Part shown: positions 1 through 6,645 of the stretch, in pieces
Layout of the letters: each line of letters opens with the position of its first letter
Numbering within the stretch: the first letter of the stretch is position 1
Assembly (NCBI GenBank): GCA_002405615.1
Contig: DHMD01000015.1
Span: forward strand, 1 to 44,935
Length of the DNA: 44,935 bases
DNA from: Christensenella sp. UBA4651
GTDB taxonomy: Bacteria; Bacillota; Clostridia; Christensenellales; UBA1242
Direction of reading: 5' to 3'
The notes under the pieces: model-generated
Told to the model about the DNA's origin: nothing
Seen by the model: the letters and a program-made list of their open reading frames with translations, nothing else
Databases searched by the model: none
Made by a program: the position numbers and the translations under genes

Positions 1-119
1 AGGTCGCAAGAAATGCCAAAAAAATGCTCTGCAAGCACTAGGTGTCCGCTAGACGAAATCGGCAAAAACTCGGTAATACCTTGAATTAGCCCTAAAAAAA
101 CAAGAACCCAAAAATCCAT
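1..119 (-). CDS. uppP: Undecaprenyl-diphosphatase, N-terminal fragment (runs off window)
   Basis: Reading the minus strand from the ATG at 119 gives a protein that starts MDFWVLVFLGLIQGITEFLP and continues with ISSSGHLVLAEHFFG. The GxxQGxTEFLPxSSSGH motif is the signature of the UppP/BacA family, membrane enzymes that dephosphorylate undecaprenyl diphosphate to recycle the lipid carrier for peptidoglycan. Only about 39 residues lie in the window; the rest is beyond base 1. A good ribosome site (AAGGTGGG on the minus strand, about 125-132) precedes the ATG. A TATAAT-like hexamer on the minus strand (140-145) could be its -10, but no convincing -35 is seen. It is divergent from era. Confidence 0.9.
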   Translation of the reverse strand, partial: MDFWVLVFLGLIQGITEFLPISSSGHLVLAEHFFGISCD

Positions 120-196
120 TTTGACCCACCTTTTTGATTATTATATACGCAAAATAGAGAATAAATACTGGAATTTTGATTTGAGTACCAAAAAAG

Positions 197-225
197 TTGA
201 TAAATATTTTGTTTTTTGATATACT
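197..225 (+). promoter_or_regulatory. Sigma-A promoter for era
   Basis: TTGATA (197-202) and TATACT (220-225) are separated by 17 bp, 43 bp upstream of the era ATG. This is a near-consensus vegetative promoter and the most likely start for the era-yqzL-recO unit. Confidence 0.65.
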
Positions 226-267
226 AAAAGTGTAGTAATGCTAGATGAATTTGGACAGGAGGTTTTT

Positions 268-1155
268 ATGGCATTCAAATCAGGTTTTGTGGCTGTTGTC
301 GGTAAGCCAAATGTAGGCAAATCGACACTCATAAATGCGTTGATTGGCAAAAAGGTGAGCATTGTCAGCCCCAAAGCACAGACGACTAGAAATAAAATTA
401 TGGGAGTGCTAAATACGCCTAATGAGCAGGTGATTTTCTTGGACACTCCTGGTATTCACAAGGCAAAAAACAACCTTGACAAATTTATGCAAGATGCGAT
501 TTCGTCCGCTACCGAAGATGTGGACTTGTTGCTATATGTTATGGACGGGAGCAAAGATTTTGCGGAGGACGACCTAAAAAATCTCAAAAGTTATTGTGGG
601 CATAATTACCCTGTGTTTGTTGTGGTAAACAAGGTGGATTTGGGGAGCTATGAGTCAATTTATCCTAGGCTCGCAAAGTTAAACGAGATTGCGGGAGTGG
701 AGGAGATTTTTGGGATTTCGGCGCTCAAAGAAAAAAATCTCGATGACCTCAAAACTGCGATTTTTGGAAAATTGACTGACGATATAAAGTATTTCCCTGA
801 TGACGAATTTACCGACAAGAGTTTGGAATTTAGAGTGGCGGAGACCATTAGAGAAAAAATGCTGTGGGCATTAGATGACGAAGTGCCACATGGGGTAGGT
901 GTGGTTGTGGACAAGATTGACACAACGCAGAGTAATATCAAAATTAATGCAACAATTTATTGCGAGCGTGAGTCGCACAAAAATATAATTGTTGGTGCAA
1001 AGGGAGCGGGAATCAAGGATATTGGTACAAAATCTCGGTTGGCGATTGAAAAAATGCTAGGTAAACCAGTGTATCTTGACTTGTTTGTCAAGGTAAAGGA
1101 GAATTGGCGAAATCGTGTCAACCTAGATGAGTTCGGGTACGGGCAAGATAGTTAA
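268..1155 (+). CDS. era: GTPase Era
   Basis: Era is a GTPase that binds 16S rRNA and assists maturation of the 30S subunit. The 295-residue product has the G1 motif GKPNVGKS (residues 12-19), the G3 motif DTPG (59-62), NKVD (G4, 121-124) and a C-terminal KH RNA-binding domain with the GxxG-type loop IIVGAKGAGIK. Length matches the family (about 300). The frame is open from an ATG at 238, but the ATG at 268 is preferred: it has an AGGAGG ribosome site (258-263) five bases upstream and gives the usual Era N-terminus. A YqzL-like gene and recO follow in the same direction, as in Bacillus. Confidence 0.97.
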   Translation: MAFKSGFVAVVGKPNVGKSTLINALIGKKVSIVSPKAQTTRNKIMGVLNTPNEQVIFLDTPGIHKAKNNLDKFMQDAISSATEDVDLLLYVMDGSKDFAEDDLKNLKSYCGHNYPVFVVVNKVDLGSYESIYPRLAKLNEIAGVEEIFGISALKEKNLDDLKTAIFGKLTDDIKYFPDDEFTDKSLEFRVAETIREKMLWALDDEVPHGVGVVVDKIDTTQSNIKINATIYCERESHKNIIVGAKGAGIKDIGTKSRLAIEKMLGKPVYLDLFVKVKENWRNRVNLDEFGYGQDS

Positions 1156-1207
1156 TTTTTGGCATAAATATTCCCTCAAAGTTATAGAATAACGAGAGAG
1201 GTGAAAA

Positions 1208-1378
1208 ATGCGTAAAAAAACTAAAAAAACGGACGGTGGCGATATGGATGTGAGAGATTTGGCGTGGAAAAATTTTGTAGAGACTGGGGAAATCGGGGCT
1301 TATATGTTTTACAAAAAAGTAAGTGAGGAAGACAATGGAAGAACTGACGACTCAGGGAATTGTGTTGAGGGCAATTGA
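1208..1378 (+). CDS. yqzL: YqzL-like small protein
   Basis: A 56-residue protein whose core (RDLAWKNFVETGEIGAYMFY) resembles the small Bacillus YqzL protein: a short basic start, a W-[KR]-x-F segment, then TG-x-I-x-A/T-Y. The call is strengthened by position, since yqzL sits between era and recO in Bacillus and the same order is seen here. An AGAGAGGTG ribosome site lies just before the ATG. Its last 44 bases overlap the start of recO, which suggests translational coupling. The function of YqzL is not known. The last ~15 residues, encoded in the overlap, look unconstrained. Confidence 0.75.
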   Translation: MRKKTKKTDGGDMDVRDLAWKNFVETGEIGAYMFYKKVSEEDNGRTDDSGNCVEGN

Positions 1379-2069
1379 CTACGGTGAAAAAGACAAGATA
1401 ATCACCATTTTTACGGCGGACAAGGGGCGAGTGAGTGCAATTCTCAAAGGTGTGAGGCGTATCACTTCTCGGTTAAAGTATGTGAGTCAGCCTTTTTGCT
1501 ACGCTGATTTTAAGTTGACTGGGCGGAGTGAGTTGATGACGGTGAGTAATGCTAGCGAGATTACCAACTTTTTTGACATTACGCAGAGTTATGCAAAAAT
1601 GGTGTGTGGTAGTGCGATTCTCGAAATGGTGGACAATGCCTCGACAATCGGGCAGTCTGACCCTATTCTGTTTGACGCTTTGCGGAGGTGCTTGGGGTTG
1701 CTCGCTGATAGCGATATAAATCCTGATTTGATTTTGATGAGGTTCGCCATAGGGCTATTTAAGGTGAGCGGATATGCGATGAATCTCAAAACTTGCCGCA
1801 TTTGCGGTAAGTCTATCAATGAGGATATGGTGGTTTACGACCTAGAAACGGGGGAATTTTGCTGTTACAAGTGCCCTGTGCCAAAATACATAACGGTATC
1901 GCCTCGTGCGGTTGAGATTATGCAGAAAATTTCAAAAATACCAGTTTCTGCGCTAGAAGATATATTTATTATGGAGAACGAGGCGAGGGAATTTCGGCAA
2001 ATTGTCAAGGCGAATTTTGCCTTGCGGTTCGGCTGGGAGTTGCGTAGTCTGTCTACTTCGTTTGACTAG
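1335..2069 (+). CDS. recO: DNA repair protein RecO
   Basis: RecO loads RecA on SSB-coated single-stranded DNA and anneals strands in the RecFOR pathway. The product is 244 residues. It begins with the typical oligonucleotide-binding fold (TQGIVLRAIDYGEKDKIITI, residues 5-24) and carries the C4 zinc-binding pair CRIC (154-157) and CYKC (177-180) seen in Firmicute RecO. The frame also has an upstream GTG at 1323, but the ATG at 1335 is preferred because GTGAGGAAG (1323-1331) acts as its ribosome site. It overlaps the YqzL-like gene. Confidence 0.93.
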   Translation: MEELTTQGIVLRAIDYGEKDKIITIFTADKGRVSAILKGVRRITSRLKYVSQPFCYADFKLTGRSELMTVSNASEITNFFDITQSYAKMVCGSAILEMVDNASTIGQSDPILFDALRRCLGLLADSDINPDLILMRFAIGLFKVSGYAMNLKTCRICGKSINEDMVVYDLETGEFCCYKCPVPKYITVSPRAVEIMQKISKIPVSALEDIFIMENEAREFRQIVKANFALRFGWELRSLSTSFD

Positions 2070-2091
2070 AATTACATAATTAGGACAAAAA

Positions 2092-2619
2092 ATGTTACAA
2101 ATAAAGAATTTGACAAAATCATTTGGCGACCGAACGCTATACAAAAATGTCAATTTGGAAATCAATAAAAATGACAAAATTGGTTTGGTTGGGCTGAATG
2201 GTAGTGGTAAGAGTACTTTCCTCAATATTTTGAGCGGCAAAGATTTGGCTGACGAGGGCGAAATTTGTTGGCAAGACAAGTCGATTACCCCTATCGAGGA
2301 AATACCGAACACATTTCCAAAACTGGCATAAAACAGGTGAGGGGGTATTTGGCGAAAGCGGGGCTGACGGCAAAGCAGGTTTTGCTACCCATTGAGAGGT
2401 TGAGCTGTGGGGAGCGAACCAAACTCAAACTGTACAAGTTGTTGATTGAGTCGCACAACATTTTGGTGTTAGATGACGAACAACCATTTGGACAAAAACG
2501 CAAAGGTAGCGTTAGCAAATAAGATAAACGACTACAAGGGGGCTTGTATCGTTGTTTCGCACGAAAAGGGCTTCAACAAGTTGCTAGATGCACAAGAAAT
2601 CAACTTGCGTAAGAAGTAG
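2092..2619 (+). pseudogene. Decayed ABC-F family ATPase
   Basis: The first segment (2092-2331) encodes an ABC N-terminus with Walker A GLNGSGKST and stops after 79 codons. A second frame (from about 2290 to 2522) continues with ABC-F-like sequence around the signature, LSCGERTKLKLYKLLIES, and a Walker B ending LVLDDE. A third frame (from about 2478) carries NNHLDKNAKVALANKI and the H-loop region VVSHEKGF, ending at TAG 2617-2619. Intact ABC-F proteins have two ABC domains and over 500 residues; here there are about 176 codons, two frame changes, the canonical LSGGE changed to LSCGE, and the middle missing. This is a deletion- and frameshift-bearing remnant, not a working gene. Confidence 0.88.
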
Positions 2620-2667
2620 GATGGCGTTGTTATAGACCTATTTTGAATGTAAAGGTTAAAAAAGTAC

Positions 2668-2695
2668 TTGCGTTTTGAGAATTTTTGGGTATAAT
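2668..2695 (+). promoter_or_regulatory. Promoter for the suf operon
   Basis: TTGCGT (2668-2673) and a perfect TATAAT (2690-2695) are 16 bp apart, directly after the ABC-F remnant and about 140 bp before sufC. The leader to sufC is about 130 nt and holds no motif I recognise. Confidence 0.6.
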
Positions 2696-2835
2696 ATAGC
2701 AGAGGATAAACTTGTTCGGAGCATACACGCTTTTTAGTGTCGGGGAATTTGGCAAAAATAGTGATTTTGCGAATAGTTTTGTCGAATTTGTGAGGTGCTA
2801 TGCAGTTTTTGAGCGAGATAAAAGGAGAGAAAATT

Positions 2836-3552
2836 TTGTTATCATTACAAAATGTAAGTTATCAAGTAAAGGAAAACGGCAAGGTTCGACAGATTTTGAA
2901 AGGCATTACCTACGATTTTGACTTGGGCAAAAACTATGTTATCACAGGGGCGAATGGTTGCGGAAAGTCGACTCTTGCCAAAATCATTATGGGTATTATT
3001 CCGCTAACAGGCGGCAAAATTCTGCTGGACGGCAAGGATATTACCGAGTTTTCGATTACCGAAAGGGCAAATCTAGGGCTGGCTTTTGCAATGCAGCAGC
3101 CTGTGCGCTTCAAGGGGTTGAGTGCCAAGGAAATGCTAGAATACGCCAGCAAGGATACAATGCACACTTCGAGTGCGTGCGAGTATTTGGGTAAGGTTGG
3201 ATTGTGTGCTAGGGAGTATTTGGATAGAGATTTGGACAATACTTTGAGTGGCGGCGAGTTAAAGCGAATTGAGATTGCTACCGTCCTCGCTAGGCGTGCG
3301 AAAGTGAATATTTTTGATGAACCTGAGGCTGGTATTGATATTTGGAGTTTCAATAGTTTGGTCGATATTTTTAGAAATTCGATTTCGCCAAATTCTCTCA
3401 ATATCATCATCAGCCATCAAGAGAAACTTTTTAAGAGTGCTGATGAGATTTTGCTAATTGATGACGGTGTTGTGGCTATGGCTGGTAAGCCTAGCGAGAT
3501 TTTGCCGAAACTCGGTAAGGCTCGCAATTGCAGAAAGTTGGAGGGGGTGTAA
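2836..3552 (+). CDS. sufC: Fe-S cluster assembly ATPase SufC
   Basis: SufC is the ATPase of the SUF iron-sulfur cluster assembly scaffold. The 238-residue product has Walker A GANGCGKST (38-46), the ABC signature LSGGELKRIE (137-146), Walker B with the SufC-typical DEPEAGIDIW (161-170) and the switch histidine in IIISHQE. The frame opens at an ATG at 2800, but a TTG at 2836 is preferred: AAAGGAG (2821-2827) sits eight bases upstream and the product then starts MLSLQNVSY like other SufC. It is three bases from the SufB gene. No SufD, SufS or SufU gene is nearby. Confidence 0.93.
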   Translation: MLSLQNVSYQVKENGKVRQILKGITYDFDLGKNYVITGANGCGKSTLAKIIMGIIPLTGGKILLDGKDITEFSITERANLGLAFAMQQPVRFKGLSAKEMLEYASKDTMHTSSACEYLGKVGLCAREYLDRDLDNTLSGGELKRIEIATVLARRAKVNIFDEPEAGIDIWSFNSLVDIFRNSISPNSLNIIISHQEKLFKSADEILLIDDGVVAMAGKPSEILPKLGKARNCRKLEGV

Positions 3553-3555
3553 ATT

Positions 3556-4473
3556 ATGGAAAAAGTTGATAGTGATTTGTTGCTAAAAATTGCAGATTTG
3601 CATTCCGTTCCGCAGGGTGCGTACAATATCCGCAAGAATGGTAAGTTGCTCGCTCGTCAATGTGTGGAGGGAATTGAAATTACCTCCAAGGAGGACAAGC
3701 CTGGCATCGATATTCGTGTCGCAGACGGGGTGAAAGGGCAGAGTGTACATATACCTGTGATTGTAACTGAGAGTGAAATCAATGATTTGGTTTACAACGA
3801 CTTTTACATAGGCAAAAACGCCGAGGTTCTGATAGTCGCTGGTTGCGGCTTGCACAATGACGGCGACAAACTCAACTCGCACGATGGTATCCACGAGTTT
3901 TGGATAGGCGAGGGAGCGATTGTTCGCTATGTTGAGAAGCATTTGGGCGAGGGTAATCAGAATGTTGAGAAAAATTTGAACCCGACAACTATTGTGCATT
4001 TGGCGAAAAATTCGCATTTTGTTATGGAAACGATGCAGTTGGGCGGTGTGAGCCACAGCGAGCGTGTTACCGAGGCGGATTTGGAGGATAATGCGGTTTT
4101 GGATATCAAGGAGTCTATTCTTACCGAGGGAGAGCAGGACGCTAGCACGACTTTTAGTGTGGAATTGAACGGCAAAAAGTCTAGGGTGAATGTGGTCAGC
4201 CGCAGTGTGGCAAAGGGCAACAGTAGGCAAGCGTTTATATCGGAAATCAACGGAAATAACGAGAGTTGGGGGCATGTGGAGTGTGATGCGATTGTATTTG
4301 ACAATGGTCAAGTCGCTAGTACACCAGCGCTACAAAATACACACCCTGATGCAACTCTTACTCACGAGGCAGCGATTGGTAAAATCGCGGGCGACCAAAT
4401 TATTAAATTGCAGACCTTGGGGCTTAGTCAAGAAGAAGCCGAGGCTGTAATCTTAAAGAGTTTCTTGCAATAA
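3556..4473 (+). CDS. sufB: SufB/SufD-family Fe-S scaffold protein (short, SmsB-like)
   Basis: The scaffold partner of SufC, on which Fe-S clusters are built. At 305 residues it is much shorter than E. coli-type SufB (about 500). It keeps the beta-helix core and the family C-terminus THEAAIGKIAGDQIIKLQTL followed by GLSQEEAEAVILKSFL. Candidate ligands in the conserved C-terminal part are Cys243 and the His270-Glu271 pair. The two-gene SufC-SufB arrangement fits the minimal SUF-like (SMS) type described in anaerobes and archaea. The ATG at 3556 follows the GGAGGGGG site at the end of sufC, so translation is probably coupled. Confidence 0.9.
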   Translation: MEKVDSDLLLKIADLHSVPQGAYNIRKNGKLLARQCVEGIEITSKEDKPGIDIRVADGVKGQSVHIPVIVTESEINDLVYNDFYIGKNAEVLIVAGCGLHNDGDKLNSHDGIHEFWIGEGAIVRYVEKHLGEGNQNVEKNLNPTTIVHLAKNSHFVMETMQLGGVSHSERVTEADLEDNAVLDIKESILTEGEQDASTTFSVELNGKKSRVNVVSRSVAKGNSRQAFISEINGNNESWGHVECDAIVFDNGQVASTPALQNTHPDATLTHEAAIGKIAGDQIIKLQTLGLSQEEAEAVILKSFLQ

Positions 4474-4490
4474 TTTTTTGGAGGAATTTT

Positions 4491-5540
4491 ATGGCTAAAA
4501 TTATTATGACAGGGGATAGACCTACTGGCAAATTACATATCGGGCATTATGTCGGCTCGCTACGGGAGCGTGTGCGTATGCAGAATGAGGACAAATATGA
4601 CGGCTATTATTTGATGATTGCCGATGCGCAGGCTTTGACTGACAATTATGACAATGTCGAGAAAGTTCGCAACAACATCATCGAGGTGGCTCTGGATTAT
4701 TTGGCGGTAGGGCTTGACCCTAACAAAATTACTATTTTTATTCAATCCGAAGTGCCAGAGTTGACTGAATTTACATTTTATTATATGAATATGGTTACTT
4801 TGGCTCGCTTGGAACGCAATCCGACTGTCAAAACGGAAATTTTGCAGAAGAATTTCAATAACTCAATCCCTGTGGGGTTCTTGTGCTATCCGATTAGTCA
4901 GGCGTCTGATATTACCGCTTTCGGCGGTACATTTGTGCCAGTCGGCGAGGACCAATTGCCCGTAATTGAGCAGGCGAGAGAGATTGTTAGGACATTCAAT
5001 CACTTGTACAAGACTAATGTTTTGGTTGAGCCGCAAGGCATTGTGCCGAAGGAGGAGAGTTGTAGGAGATTGGTTGGTACGGACGGCAAGGCAAAAATGA
5101 GCAAATCGCTCGGTAACACGATTTATTTGTCAGATGAACCTGATGTGATTAAGCAAAAGGTTCGTGATATGTATACCGACCCAACTCATATTAAAGTTAG
5201 CGACCCTGGCAAAGTCGAGGGTAATGCTGTGTTTGAGTATTTGAATGCCTTTTGTAGGGACGAACACTTCGCAAAATACTTGCCAGAGTATAAAAATCTT
5301 GACGAGTTGAAGGCTCACTATATGCGTGGTGGTTTGGGCGATGTCAAAATAAAGAACTTTTTGTTTGAGGTGCTCAATGAAGAGTTGACTCCGATTAGAG
5401 AGAGAAGAAAAGAGTTTGCAAAGGACAAGGACAAGGTTATGCAAATGCTTTTTGACGGGAGCGATAAGGCTAGAAAAGTTGCTGGCGAAAATCTAGCGAA
5501 ACTCAAAACTGCGATGGGTATCAATTACCGCAATAAGTAG
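4491..5540 (+). CDS. trpS: Tryptophanyl-tRNA synthetase
   Basis: A class I aminoacyl-tRNA synthetase that charges tRNA-Trp. The 349-residue product has HIGH (residues 16-19) preceded by GDRPTGKL, and KMSKS (202-206) followed by LGNT. Length is normal for bacterial TrpS (330-350). The region between the two motifs, with the ARLERNPTVKTE stretch, matches the family. A GGAGG site precedes the ATG. It is 17 bases after sufB with no terminator between, so it is probably cotranscribed with sufCB. An intrinsic terminator follows at 5620. Confidence 0.96.
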   Translation: MAKIIMTGDRPTGKLHIGHYVGSLRERVRMQNEDKYDGYYLMIADAQALTDNYDNVEKVRNNIIEVALDYLAVGLDPNKITIFIQSEVPELTEFTFYYMNMVTLARLERNPTVKTEILQKNFNNSIPVGFLCYPISQASDITAFGGTFVPVGEDQLPVIEQAREIVRTFNHLYKTNVLVEPQGIVPKEESCRRLVGTDGKAKMSKSLGNTIYLSDEPDVIKQKVRDMYTDPTHIKVSDPGKVEGNAVFEYLNAFCRDEHFAKYLPEYKNLDELKAHYMRGGLGDVKIKNFLFEVLNEELTPIRERRKEFAKDKDKVMQMLFDGSDKARKVAGENLAKLKTAMGINYRNK

Positions 5541-5619
5541 TTTTTGGGTGAAAAAAGCTATAAACATAACTTAAAGTCTAACATTAGAATACTACACAAT
5601 TTTGAGATTAATAGATGGG

Positions 5620-5651
5620 AAGTGCCGATTTATGGCACTTTTCTGTTTTTT
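5620..5651 (+). terminator. Intrinsic terminator after trpS
   Basis: A 7-bp perfect stem, AAGTGCC (5620-5626) with GGCACTT (5634-5640), a 7-nt loop and a T-rich tail to 5651. Confidence 0.8.
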
Positions 5652-5717
5652 GTTGTTATTGTAATTGGGGTCAAATAGTTGTTTGTAGCGAAGCGATAAA
5701 TTTTGTTTTTTTGGGTA

Positions 5718-5746
5718 TTGAAATTTGCGTTCTTTTATGGTATAAT
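5718..5746 (+). promoter_or_regulatory. Promoter of the ribbon-helix-helix gene
   Basis: TTGAAA (5718-5723), 17-bp spacer, TATAAT (5741-5746), 30 bp before the ATG at 5776. A TTGCGT at 5725 is too close to the -10 to be the -35. Confidence 0.7.
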
Positions 5747-5762
5747 ATCTTATAAAGATATT
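5744..5762. promoter_or_regulatory. Palindromic operator candidate over -10/start site
   Basis: A perfect inverted repeat, AATATCTT (5744-5751) and AAGATATT (5755-5762) with a 3-nt centre. It overlaps the -10 and the expected transcription start of the ribbon-helix-helix gene. Proteins of that fold bind short palindromes as dimers, so self-repression is a reasonable inference. Confidence 0.5.
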
Positions 5763-5775
5763 TGTGAGGGGAAAA

Positions 5776-6252
5776 ATGGAAAATAGAGAGAGAAAAATTA
5801 GTTTTAGAATTTCAGACGATTTTTATCAAGAAATTATGAATTACATTAACGAAAAGGACATTTCACTCAGTACTTTTATTAGGCTTGCCATTATGGATAC
5901 GATGGATATTAACAGGCAGGTTGATGTGGTAGAGCTTTTGGATGGCAAGGGACAATGCGGCGAAATTGAGGAATTAAAAAGAAATTTTGAGGTAGAAAAA
6001 CTTTCTATGGAAGTTCGTTTGCAGACTTTGAGAGCGGAAAAGGCGGAATGTCAGGTTGAATTGGAGAGGTTGAAAGCTGAAAACGAACGCCTAAAAATGG
6101 ACGCTATTTATCGAGAGGCTTTGCAACACGCTCAAAATAGGATAAATATGGACAGTAAGTTAAAATCTGAGGAGAAAAGCCAGTCAATGGAGCAGAGTAG
6201 TGAAGAAACAGCCGATTATTATGCTGATGAATCAGAAATGTTCTATTACTAA
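5776..6252 (+). CDS. Ribbon-helix-helix protein with coiled coil
   Basis: A 158-residue protein. Residues 5-45 (KISFRISDDFYQEIMNYINE then DISLSTFIRLAI) match the ribbon-helix-helix (Arc/MetJ/CopG) pattern: a short beta-strand with alternating residues, then two helices. Residues about 65-112 form a strongly charged heptad region (repeated E, K, L; VELERLKAENERLK), most likely a coiled coil. The tail is acidic and ends SEMFYY. It is probably a DNA-binding regulator or a small DNA-organising protein. The ATG at 5776 is chosen over an in-frame GTG at 5764 because GTGAGGGG (5764-5771) is its ribosome site. It is monocistronic, between its own promoter and terminator. Confidence 0.75.
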   Translation: MENRERKISFRISDDFYQEIMNYINEKDISLSTFIRLAIMDTMDINRQVDVVELLDGKGQCGEIEELKRNFEVEKLSMEVRLQTLRAEKAECQVELERLKAENERLKMDAIYREALQHAQNRINMDSKLKSEEKSQSMEQSSEETADYYADESEMFYY

Positions 6253-6295
6253 AATTTATTTTTCAAAATAGCATTTCTAAATGTATAAATCAAAT

Positions 6296-6321
6296 AGACA
6301 CCATATGAGGGTGTCTTTTTT
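6296..6321 (+). terminator. Intrinsic terminator after the ribbon-helix-helix gene
   Basis: AGACACC (6296-6302) pairs with GGTGTCT (6310-6316); 7-nt loop; the T run continues to 6321. Confidence 0.85.
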
Positions 6322-6480
6322 GTTGGATTTGTGAAATGCAAGGTAAAAATTTATTGTTCAAATACTTCTTCCCAAAATCAAAAAAATAGCAAAAAAATTA
6401 GTAAAAAATGGTAAAAAAATAGTGAAAAATTGCTGTAGAAAAAATTTTTGTAAAAAATTAAAAAAAGTGTCAAAATTTAG
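6322..6480. other. Gene-free AT-rich stretch with phased A-tracts
   Basis: No gene is seen here. Runs of five to seven A begin at 6380, 6391, 6403, 6413 and 6425, spaced 10-12 bp, close to one helical turn. Such phasing gives intrinsically curved DNA. The tracts end about 50 bp upstream of the -35 of the next promoter (6481), where curvature or UP-type contacts can raise promoter strength. Confidence 0.5.
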
Positions 6481-6509
6481 TTGACACTGCAACCTTGAAT
6501 ACATATAAT
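6481..6509 (+). promoter_or_regulatory. Perfect-consensus sigma-A promoter for the DUF1538/P-II unit
   Basis: TTGACA (6481-6486), 17-bp spacer, TATAAT (6504-6509): both hexamers and the spacing are consensus. The start would fall near 6516, leaving a leader of about 130 nt before the ATG at 6646. The leader is G-rich near its end (GGCGGGG, ACGAGGGGGG), with a GGGG/CCCT pairing possibility, but matches no riboswitch class I know. Confidence 0.85.
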
Positions 6510-6645
6510 AAAAGTGAAAAAACGGGTTGCGGTGCAAGAAGCATTTTTGGTTTGAGATTGGTGGAGTTTGTCTATTTAGCGGTTCAGAAAATTAAGCAAA
6601 GCATAAAAGCATAAGGCGGGGTAACCCTACGAGGGGGGATTTGGT

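Noticed and set aside
2712..2921. A 69-codon plus-strand frame in the suf leader
   Set aside because: It overlaps the start of sufC in another frame, lacks a good ribosome site and has no recognisable features.
6322..6480. CRISPR-like or tandem repeat in the A-rich stretch
   Set aside because: The units are only A-tracts with varied short linkers; there is no conserved repeat-spacer structure. No CRISPR array was found anywhere in the window.
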